A stretch of DNA of 64,000 nucleotides from Bimuria novae-zelandiae CBS 107.79 (Eukaryota; Ascomycota; Dothideomycetes; Pleosporales; Didymosphaeriaceae). Position numbers and translations under genes: made by a program. A model generated the notes under the pieces. The model did not search any database and was not told the origin of the DNA. It was given only the letters and a program-made list of their open reading frames with translations. The number at the start of each line of letters is the position of its first letter. Within the stretch, counting starts at the first letter, position 1. Positions 56,100-64,000 of this stretch are shown here, in pieces. The stretch spans positions 840,894 to 904,893 of the forward strand of contig ML976666.1 of the NCBI GenBank assembly GCA_010015655.1. The letters run 5' to 3'.

Positions 56100-56650
56100 G
56101 GTCTGGGTTGGCCCACGGATACCTGTAATGGGACTAGCCAGTTAAGCTATGAGTATTTCTACTCTTATAGTGCACTTGATAGCTGCTAAATGCATACATT
56201 CCCATTGGATTTGAACCCTCATCTTTCCCATTGTGACGGCCGGGTACAAAGTAGATGCAGCCATTGTATTGCATGTCGAGAGGTAACACACAGGTCTATA
56301 ACAACACCAAATGGAGCGGTCTTACCCGACCTTGTACCTACACGGCTCGTGTTTCTTCATCTCATTGGGGCTCTAGATAGTTGGGCATAAAGTAGATGCA
56401 GTCAGCTATCACATTGCATATCGAGAGGTAACACACAGGACTATATCATCCTAACATCTGGACTGGTTATGTTACCTCCCGGTGCACGATCCGTATACAA
56501 GTCTCAAGCAGAATCGATTCCCTTGATGTTTATTCTGTAAAGATGCCGACGCACTCATATGGGATTAACCAGTTTCGCTATGAGAATTTCTACTCTGACT
56601 ATGCGCTTGGGTGCTACTGGGTTTATGCATCCACATTGAATTTTTCCACG
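56100..56650. repeat. local repeat cluster X-Y-Y'-X'
   Basis: Two sequence blocks each occur twice. Block X (56125-56215) and X' (56553-56645) share CCAGTT..GCTATGAG and TTTCTACTCT and end with a TGCAT...CATT..ATTT stretch. Block Y (56243-56338), with ends GGTACAAAG and CTTGTACC, is copy 3 of the dispersed repeat, and Y' (56383-56456) is a partial copy sharing TAAAGTAGATGCAGTCA and CGAGAGGTAACACACAGG. Y is thus nested or duplicated within an X duplication. No coding capacity. Confidence 0.6.
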
Positions 56651-57155
56651 CTGTTTAGTCCAGCGAGTACGAGCAGGATAAGATATTAGTGGCCAGCAAT
56701 ATCGCCGTTTGGGATGGCGCTCTGATGTTGCGCATTTTTCTGGTATTCTTCTATGCGTGGTTATTACATGAGTATTGCTATGTGTCGCACGATATATTCA
56801 GATCGTCCGTGAAGATAAAAGGAAAGCTACGCTCTTTCACTACAGCGCTGTCTATGGAGATTCTTGCAATGTAGCGACGCACAGTATCAAAACGGAGTCC
56901 TGTCCACATGCGGTCTCTAGTCATACAGAGGATACAGCTATTTGGATTCGGTAGCCCCGCGCACATACATACACGCTTCCCCAGTCCCTATGCTCCGTTC
57001 ACTTACTTCCCACCTCGCCGTCCAAGCTTCAAAGCTGCACCCTATAGCTTACGCAATACTCAAGCACAACTCTATCTCTCTTACATCCTTCCACAGGCAT
57101 ACTCCAGTCCCCTAACTATACATACATCCTCTCGAGCACAACAACAGATCTAGCA
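56651..57155. other. intergenic, upstream of the four-exon hypothetical gene
   Basis: No supported gene. The last 150 bases are pyrimidine- and CA-rich, as in many fungal 5' leaders. Confidence 0.4.
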
Positions 57156-58926
57156 ATGAAACCCCCACCCCCACCCGCCCTCCTCCTCGCCGATTTCACC
57201 GCCCCCATGCGCACCTACCGCATAGCGCCCGCCCGCGCAACCCACTACGCCGACCTGCTCGCCCTCGCGCGCCGCGTGTTCGACCGGCCGAAGCATAAGT
57301 ACCACGCACATGTGCACTTGCGCCCCGGCGACTGCGAGGCCAGTGGCCGAGCGATTCCCCAGGAGTGGGATGAGGGGTGGTATTTTGAGAGCTTTGGTAA
57401 TAGCCTTGGTGGGGATGAGGAAGAGGGGGTGTTGACGGTGTGGGTGCACTTCGAGGCGTGGACGTTTTCCGAGAGGGTAGCGAGGGCGAGGCGGAAGTTG
57501 GGGATTGAAGACGAGGAGGGGAAGGAGAGGATGGAGGTGGACGGGTTGGTGGGGAGGGGGGATGAGTGTGCGGAAGGGGGGAGGTGGTGGGAGGCTGTGG
57601 GGTGGTGGAGGATGGCGGAGGGGGTGGAGAGGAGAGCGAGGGAGAAGGTATGTGGTGTTTAGGGTTGGTGAGGAAGAGAGACGCTGACTGTGGTAGGCTG
57701 AGCCGAAGGTTGAAGAACGTAAGAGCGATGACACGGTGGCGTGTCCGCGTGCGAAGAGAAAGGTACGGAGCGGACGGGAGGGTGGAGATACGCGCTGACT
57801 TGTTCCAGGGCCTGCCGGGTTTTGTCAAAGATGAGGTTTTGGGTATCGTGCGGGAGGAGCTGTCGGATGCCATCAGTGTTAACCTTTCTGAGAGGCTTAG
57901 GAAGTGCATCGAGGATATGGTGGAGGAGAAGGTCCGCAAAGCTCTCGACGAGGAAAGACTAGACCCTGCTAGACCTAGGCGCAAGGTACATTTCTTCCGT
58001 CACTGACACGCGCATTGCTAACATCCTACCAGAGACGTCGTATGACATACGAACCCAACGATGTGAATGAACTCCACCCCGACAAACCCATCGACTATAG
58101 TAACTTCCCCTGGCCCATTACCCACCCCTTACAAATCCCCACTACACCATCTACACTACAGGACGTTATAACAGTCGACGCCTACGCCACCAGCAAGCAA
58201 TACTCCCGCGACCTCATCGTCGGCCGCGCCCTCCCGAGTATCTGCGTCGACCCCAGCATCCGCCCCCTCGTCCGCGCCGCACTCGTCGCGCAAAACAACT
58301 CCAGCACCTCCACGCGCGTCTACACATACATACCCTCCAAGTACGGCAAGAAGCCCGACCGCATCGGCGAACTCCAGATCCCGCTCGACGCAGTCGAGTA
58401 CATCGCGCCGTTCTCCGGCGCCCACAGCAAGCTCGAGCGCAGCGCGAAGATCGCCGCTGTGCTGAAGCAGCGCGCCGATGCTGAGGGCGAGACGGCCTCT
58501 TTCACGACGCTGAAGCAGCGCCCGCATACTAGAGATGAGACATTCACAACCGTGGACACGTACACCGGGACCAGCTTTCTGGACTGGGATATCATCATAG
58601 GACACGCGGAAGCCGAGATCTGTGCGGATCCGGGCCTGAGGCCGCTCGTGCGCGCGTCGCTGGCGAGTCAGGATAGAGTGCACTCGTGGATACCGGCGCG
58701 GCATTCGAATGATCGGACGCGGACGAATGGCGAGCTGATTATCTCGCTAGCGAATGTCCGCGTGTGGGCGGAGTTCGATGCGCCGACTGAGATGAAGCGC
58801 AGGGAGAAGATAAGGGCGGCTTTGATGAAGAAGAGCCAGGCGTGGCAAGGGCATAGGTCGCAGGAAGCGACTGTTGTTGGCGATGACAGAGCGGTTCTTG
58901 TGGATGTTTCGGATGAGGGTAATTGA
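57156..58926 (+). CDS. hypothetical three-part protein with tandem C-terminal repeats
   Basis: Four exons (57156..57647, 57697..57762, 57809..57985, 58033..58926) with introns of 49, 46 and 47 bp (branches GCTGAC, GCTGAC, GCTAAC) keep one frame and give 542 residues. The parts are: a domain (1-115) with DRPKHKYHAHVHL, an acidic DCE, WDEGWYFE and LTVWVHFEAW, shared with the gene at 59283; a charged helical middle (about 187-245, LSERLRKCIEDMVEEKVRK); and two copies of a 100-residue unit. Each unit has a D-Y/T start, a D-L/I-I-(V/I)-G helix, ICVDPSIRPLVRAAL or ICADPGLRPLVRASL, and a GELQIPL or GELIISL strand. No family is recognised. Splitting it into two genes at 57662 and 58015 is the alternative, but every intron is canonical and phase-consistent. 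Confidence 0.6.
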
Positions 58927-59282
58927 GCCTGTTTTGTAACAAGTTCGAGGGTTACGAAAATTACTTGAGCGGCTGGGAGACCGGGGCTGACTATTACTTG
59001 GAACTATATCTGTTTGCTCTGTCAATGATAGTTTGTTTGTTCCGTCCTCGAAGGGATTACAGACATCGTTTACTTCCCAATGAGCCGCGTGACCGGTTTC
59101 CTATCATGTTAGATTTCCCCAACGCTTAGTATTTTATCTGAGAACAGTATTTAACTCCGCTTCTTACTTTTATTAGACTTCTCTCCTTACACTCTGCCCC
59201 GAGGCGCGGCGGGCCTCCCTATTTCCGACCTTGATACAGGAATCATAAACACCTATCTATACACAGTCCAACTTCGTACACC
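58927..59282. other. intergenic between the two paralogous-domain genes
   Basis: 356 bp holding the 3' flank of the upstream gene and the promoter of the downstream gene; a TATTTAA-like sequence lies near 59148. No frame is supported. Confidence 0.45.
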
Positions 59283-60132
59283 ATGGCTTCCGAGCCCCGA
59301 ACAATTACTATTCGCGACTTCCTCACGGACAAGCACGGCTTCACCCTCCCCGCCTCGCGCCTCGGCTCGTACAATGCAACACTCAAGCACACGTCAAGCT
59401 CACTCTTTCGCCATCCTAAAGCCTTCACCATGCACCTCCACGCCAGTGTCCACGAGAACGACTGCGAGACCCCGCTCGAGAAGAACAAATGGGAGCGCGG
59501 AGAGTACTTCAAAGAGGGGCAGATCACGCTGTGGGCGCACTTTGTGCGGATACCGGGTGTGGACTTGTTCGGGGAGTCGCTGGAGAAGCTCGAGGAGAAC
59601 AAGAAAGACGAAGAAAGGGCTAAGAAGAGGTGGCGCCACGAGTTCCCGGAGAGGTCGAAGCAGGAGATGACCATACAACGGCCGCAGAAGGAGGTGGATG
59701 AGTCGCATGGGAGGCGGATCAAGAAGGCGAAGGTGCTCGAGGGATACGGTTTGCCGCCGCAGCCGTCGAAGCCGAATAAGCAGGAGCACTTCTCGAAGTA
59801 CGCTAAAATTGCGTCGCTTCCGAAGGAGAATGCAGGGGTGAGTGCTGGATTTTGACGTCGATCTTTTCGAGGATTCAGAACTGACTGGTGATCAGAACCA
59901 TGCAGAGTGCGCAAAGACAGCGCCGCCGTTTGCCGGCTTCCAGGACTCGATCGCTGCCAGTGCTCACAATGCTAGTGCATCAGCTGTGGAGAAACGCACC
60001 TCAATTCATCAAGGCCAAAGACCTCTTAGCGAGAGTCCACTGTTTGAGACTGACGTGCAGATCAAGCAGGAGATGCCGGAATACTCATCTGAAGATGAGG
60101 GTGGGATTGAGTGGGATGATGGCTGCTGCTAA
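59283..60132 (+). CDS. hypothetical protein sharing its N-terminal domain with the gene at 57156
   Basis: Two exons, 59283..59837 and 59896..60132, with a 58 bp intron (GTGAGT, branch AACTGACTGG, CAG), give 263 residues. Residues about 20-105 parallel the neighbour: FRHPKAFTMHLHASVHENDCE, then W-x-R-G-x-Y-F and ITLWAHF, with the same spacing of H-x-H, D-C-E and aromatic residues. A Lys/Glu-rich helical stretch and a basic segment (RRIKKAKVLEGYG) that could be a nuclear signal follow. Exon 2 ends acidic, with DVQIKQEMPEYSSEDEG. The IKQE tetrapeptide fits a SUMO site, and the acidic tail finishes in DGCC. Function unknown; tandem paralogy is the best clue. Confidence 0.65.
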
Positions 60133-60900
60133 GCCGGTGAGGTCGTCCTGGTCAGATGACCTGGTTGTAACTTAATGATCGGCTTGCGGTGGATTAGGTC
60201 GAGGTCGTCGAAGCTCTATTATTATTATCATAGAATGTAAGAGCAACCAGGATGCGATAGATCTTGAACACTTCTGTCGCAAGTGCCTACCATTAGGTCG
60301 TAAGAGTTTGGGAACTGTTAGTAAGTTCGAACTATGGTGAGGAATGCACCTACTGCATCCTCATCAATGCTCAGCTGCTAAGGAGGTACAATTCAAGTAG
60401 TAATAAACGTCATTAAGTGGTGCAACATCGACTTCCTCAAGTGATGCAGCGCCGCGTTTTTTTTTTTTTTTTTTTTTTTTTTTTGGAAGCGGCCCGTCTC
60501 ATAACTCGGCTAAGAGTTCAGAGATCCCTCGCACCAAAATTTCGCCACTAACAGACTTCTCATATATGCATCGTATATTTCGTGATGGCGTATTTGCGTG
60601 CCTTCGGACATTGACTTTCGATCGATCGACGAGTGAGCCTTGTGCGACGGCCGAGACCATGTTTCAGCCCATAAGCTGCACATACGTTCAGATTAGCTTC
60701 GGCCGCTAGCGGCTGGCGGCGGTATCTATCAGGTTCGAAAATCCAGGAAAACCTTGGCAAAACCTTATTCTTTTTCGCGCGCGCGCCAATTTGTATAGGA
60801 AATTTAAATACTAACGGTTACTGCTAGGTCATTGTCAGTGTACCTTCTAGCAAAGTAAGGCTATAGAGTTACGTGACGACGTCTATACTAATTGTTTTCT
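60133..60900. other. intergenic, no supported gene
   Basis: It carries a 28-base poly-T run (60457-60484), next to GC-rich sequence, and an alternating CG run near 60778. Composition turns AT-rich after 60780, where the next degraded transposon begins. Confidence 0.45.
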
Positions 60901-61049
60901 TAGTGTTGCAGACGTTCTGGCATGCTCGTGGCCATGTACGCAGCTGTTGGCATCCCAACGCGTCCTTGCTAACGACGCGACCTTACACCGCCATAGTCTC
61001 CCGAGCCTGTATACCTCGACCGCGGTCTCTCTACGCGTACCCGTAATAA

Positions 61050-62260
61050 TATTACTTGTTTCTTAACTCTTAGATGGTATCTAAGCGCTATTACTACTCG
61101 TAAACACTGCTCTCGACACGCTATTAGTAATATAATAGAGAACCTGAAGGTGTATAGGACTAACCGTCGCCCTGTACAAGGCAAGCTAAGGAGACCTCCT
61201 GCTATATTAGACAAAGACAGAGAGGCGCTATTTAACGAGCTTGTCTGTTCTAGTTAGCTATATCAGGACAAGATCGTGTAGTAGCTAGCTATAAAGCGTA
61301 ACTATCACGTCTCTTGCTCTACTATACACTAATTCTTAAAGAAGAAGAAGTAGAGCAAGCGTACGTTGCGGCCCTTCTCTATTAACTAAAATAAGGACCT
61401 ACGGCAGGGTTATCGCGTCTAAATAAGCCAGTATACGCAGAAGGATCTCTGCTTTATTAATAAGGCAATCTTTAATAAGAAGAGTAGTTAGAGGCACAAG
61501 GCGTATGCCCCCGTTAGAGCTAACTGTCGGTACAGCCAGGACATCCGGCGTGGCGATACCTGGGTGATTCTCCCAGCTTATACTGCGTAGCATGGGTATC
61601 TGCCTTGCACTAGCATTAAGGACGGTTACTATAACTGTAAGGAGTTTGTAGGGTGGATTAAGACGCAGCTAATACCTACATTACGCGCCTTCTATAGTAA
61701 TAAGCTAATAGTAATTATCCTTAACAACGTGTTAATACACATAAATAATAACGTCCGCGCTATTATTAAGCGCGCTAGGTATCTGCTCTAGTACCTATCG
61801 CCATACTCCCTAGACTATAACCCTATTAAGCTCACCTTTGCGGTCTTGAAGGCCTGAATCCGCTGGAACTACGTCTTTATACGCTCTTGATTTAGCCGTA
61901 ATAGCTTTAGAGACTTCTTAAAAGTAGTAATCTAGGAGAGTTGTTATAATAGATTTATAAGAAAGCACTTCCGGTACGCAGCAGGCGGCTTATATATTAA
62001 TAATAATACGTTACTAAGGGTCTGGAGGGAGCTAAGGACGGAATTTAACTTTAACTTTAATAATAAGGATAATAAGTCTTAATTTATAGAGCTAGTGGCG
62101 GCGGGCGACGGCTATAGAGGGTCCTTAACGTCTACTAGTCTATTAGTTCTGGCCTTGGTTGGCGAGGATGAGGAGAAGAAGAGAGGAGGGAGAGGAGGCT
62201 CTATTTATAAAGTTAGCAGCGCCCACGGTACTATTAGTATAGTACTATAAGAATAATAAA
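61050..62260 (+). pseudogene. Tc1/mariner-type transposase relic, RIP-degraded
   Basis: The plus strand holds a decayed transposase. Readable islands include a DNA-binding part (HTH-like, 61060-61200), then LNNVLIHINNNVRAII (about 61720-61770) and YLSPYSLDYNPIKLTF (about 61793-61840). This is the classical Tc1 pattern in which D-N, PYSPDLNPIE and a downstream aromatic stretch mark the DDE/D site. The expected Glu of NPIE is Lys (AAG). Stops are TAA/TAG as expected from RIP. Terminal inverted repeats were not found, so the element ends are unknown. Confidence 0.65.
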
Positions 62261-62329
62261 GTTTCAGGCTAAGATATATAAAAAACTATAGAAAAATAGT
62301 AATACTACTACTAAACTTATAGAGATGAA

Positions 62330-63590
62330 TCCTTATCCTTCTCGTGTTCTATTGTTATAGTAAACAACATCTTTGCAGTACGATAACTAGTCTTAAACAC
62401 TCTTAGATCCTCTTTTAGATAGCAAATAATACCATCCTTAAGCTTTAACTTACGGGCAACCTTATATAGGTTACCTTAAAGGTTGCTTATTGCGTAGAGA
62501 TTAGAAACTATCTACCACTTGTTAAGCGCAATCTCTATTGTCTAGGTGTACTTATCCTAATCCTTAGGCAACTATTGTCCTACAAGCCACTTAAAGAACT
62601 CCCTCACCTCCACTTAAGTGTCTCTATGGCTGTTGATAGGGCTAGAGGAGGGCGCGGCTAGTGGATGTTCTGTAATGGTGTAAGCGCTCGGGGGTCTTTG
62701 TGCGAATAATAATGGCGGCGGAGACTTAGACGCCATGGCGCGTGGGCCATGTGGCCAGCTCTTAGACGCCTCTCGCTGTATAAGAAGTAGCTGCCGCGCC
62801 TTAGTCTCTCGCGCCTGGCGCTTTAGCTCCTTAAGCTAATAATGTTCCTCCTTGTCTTTTTATTATTATTAACGTTAGCGCTCTTAATTGTGTTTACGCT
62901 ACTATCGCGTATCCTCTTGTTCCTCTTCCTTATTTTTAAGACGTTGTAACTCTCTCTAGTGCTTTAAGTCTTCTACACGCTTCCTTTGCCGCTTTCTCTC
63001 CTCTTTAGATAAGCTATTATTACTACCTAACTGTTTTTTGCCCTTGCCTTTGCGGGTATGAGGGTTAACTTTAAGCTAGTTACCTGTGTTACTACGCTAG
63101 TACGCAACAAGCTAAAGGGGTGGCTACTTAATAGACGCACTCTCTTATCCCTTAATAATCCGCTTTGTCTATGTCTCTCTATCTGCTAGACGTATCGCGA
63201 AGTGTTCACCAGTCGTTAGAGGAACCCAGCACTAATGGCCATGGTTGTCGCAGAGATTCTCATGGCAAATCCACCTCTCGTGGATACTGCTGAGCAGCTT
63301 GGCGGAAGACTGCCGGATCTCCTGCTGCGCCTCCGCCCGCAGTAACTGTGTCGTACGACTGCCACGAGGCACCGCGGCGGCGACCACCGGCGGCGGAGTA
63401 TTGACATGCCCAGGCGACGAAGGTTCGTTGGCGTACGTTCGAGGAAACGTCCTCTGCAAGAGAGTAACCTCTATCCTAACCTCTACTTTTACCTCTATAA
63501 AATCGCAACCTCGCACTGTATTGGTAGACCGGTCTATATCCCTTACGAGCGCGTCCCCTTGCTCTACCGTAGAGTTTTGCAATTAATAGA
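62330..63590 (-). pseudogene. RIP-degraded gene relic of unknown family
   Basis: A minus-strand frame can be followed from about 63580 to 62330 with stops only at TAG/TAA codons that fit mutated Gln or Trp. Its N-terminal part is open (63582-63232) and has EAQQEIRQSSAKLLSSIHER followed by a Cys/His/Trp-rich segment (WICHENLCDNHGHWCWV). A long Lys/Glu/Arg-rich coiled coil (about 63050-62800) and a C-terminal domain around 62620-62400 (VREFFKWLVGQ, later LKLKDGIICYLKEDLRVFK) follow. It is adjacent to the Tc1-type relic and converges with it. I do not recognise the protein; it may be a second mobile-element gene. Confidence 0.4.
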
Positions 63591-63779
63591 TAGCCTAGCT
63601 GCTAGCTGCAGGTGGCGACGTAACCGTAGGAGGTATCGCGCTGAGACGCTTGCAACGTCAAACATCGTCAAAATAGATTAGTGGCCTGCATCTCCACAAC
63701 AACACCATAGATTTTGATACTTTTCGGATTTTCTTGATTCTACGGTCTAAATCTATAGGACTTTTGAATTTCATAAAAA

Positions 63780-64000
63780 TCAGATATGTGGTGGTGGAGA
63801 TACATAAGGTTGCGGCGATGTAGGGATGTTGCCGCATGTCGCCTCATCGTCTGTAGACCCAGCAGCGTCAACGTCGCTCCCAGCGCCAGCATCCTCATAT
63901 ATAGTAAACTGAGGCTGTTGAGACTGCAGGTAAGACGTCTGTATAGATATCTCTTGGTGTTGAGGTTGTTGTTCAGGCTGTGAGGCGTATGCAGAGTCCT
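63780..64000 (-). CDS. Gln-rich 3' end of a possible gene (partial)
   Basis: An open frame enters from the right edge on the minus strand and ends at TGA 63782-63780, about 73 residues. It is rich in Gln, Pro and Ser, with an acidic island (YEDAGAGSDVDAAG), and has no RIP-type stops, unlike the relic just to its left. The rest lies outside the window. Function cannot be judged; it could also be an upstream exon of the neighbouring relic. Confidence 0.35.
   Translation of the reverse strand, partial: DSAYASQPEQQPQHQEISIQTSYLQSQQPQFTIYEDAGAGSDVDAAGSTDDEATCGNIPTSPQPYVSPPPHI

Noticed and set aside
56150..56220. Possible tRNA-like sequence (GGTTCAAATCC and TAGCTTAACTGG on the minus strand)
   Set aside because: The B-box-like word precedes the A-box-like word, the wrong order, and no cloverleaf can be folded by eye.
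57150..57984. Two minus-strand frames (194 and 262 residues) over the 57-58 kb gene
   Set aside because: Pro/Ser/His-rich shadows; the plus strand has canonical introns in consistent phase and a paralogous neighbour.
1..64000. CRISPR array, rRNA or prokaryotic-type operon
   Set aside because: No regularly spaced identical repeats, no rRNA signature, and intron-bearing genes throughout show a eukaryotic nuclear genome.

Overview
The window looks like a chromosome piece from a filamentous ascomycete, probably a Dothideomycete of the Pleosporales type (inference). Coding genes have 45-107 bp introns with GT...CTRAY...AG signals. The recognisable housekeeping genes are pyruvate dehydrogenase E2, a Sec7-type Arf exchange factor and cullin-1. 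GC-normal gene blocks alternate sharply with very AT-rich, gene-free DNA in which transposon frames are riddled with TAA/TAG stops, the signature of repeat-induced point mutation (RIP).

Layout. 1-26.7 kb is gene-bearing: a partial Arg/Asp-rich gene, a Ser/Thr-rich repeat protein, one member of a small membrane-protein family, then E2 (-) and SEC7 (+) sharing a 570 bp divergent promoter. Two more members of the small membrane-protein family follow, then an MFS sugar transporter. Between 17.9 and 24 kb lies a graveyard: a truncated drug-efflux MFS pseudogene, an SDR whose catalytic Lys is Glu, an AflR-type Zn2Cys6 regulator with two frameshifts, an NmrA-like gene with one frameshift, and a scrap of a polyketide synthase acyltransferase. 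Together they suggest a dead secondary-metabolite cluster. A GH71 alpha-1,3-glucanase closes the block.

26.7-45.2 kb is a RIP-mutated nest of transposons. Gypsy element A (27191-41184) carries a complete Gypsy element B (28373-35234), a solo LTR of the B family (37328-37785) and an unmutated solo LTR (36274-36526). A second unmutated solo LTR (41711-41962) follows. Next comes a Tc1-type element with 60 bp inverted repeats (42061-45238), split by a pogo/Fot1-type element (42470-44316). Target-site duplications can be read for all the LTR insertions.

45.2-60.2 kb is gene-bearing again: a GlcG/HbpS-like protein, a pogo/Fot1-type transposon (46371-48504) with a readable transposase N-terminus, cullin-1, a cupin protein, and several lineage-specific genes without a recognised function. 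Two of these (57156-58926 and 59283-60132) share an N-terminal domain. A short dispersed repeat occurs near 14.1, 54.4 and 56.2-56.5 kb. 60.2-64 kb holds a RIP-degraded Tc1/mariner transposase relic, another degraded reading frame, and the Gln-rich 3' end of a possible gene running off the window.
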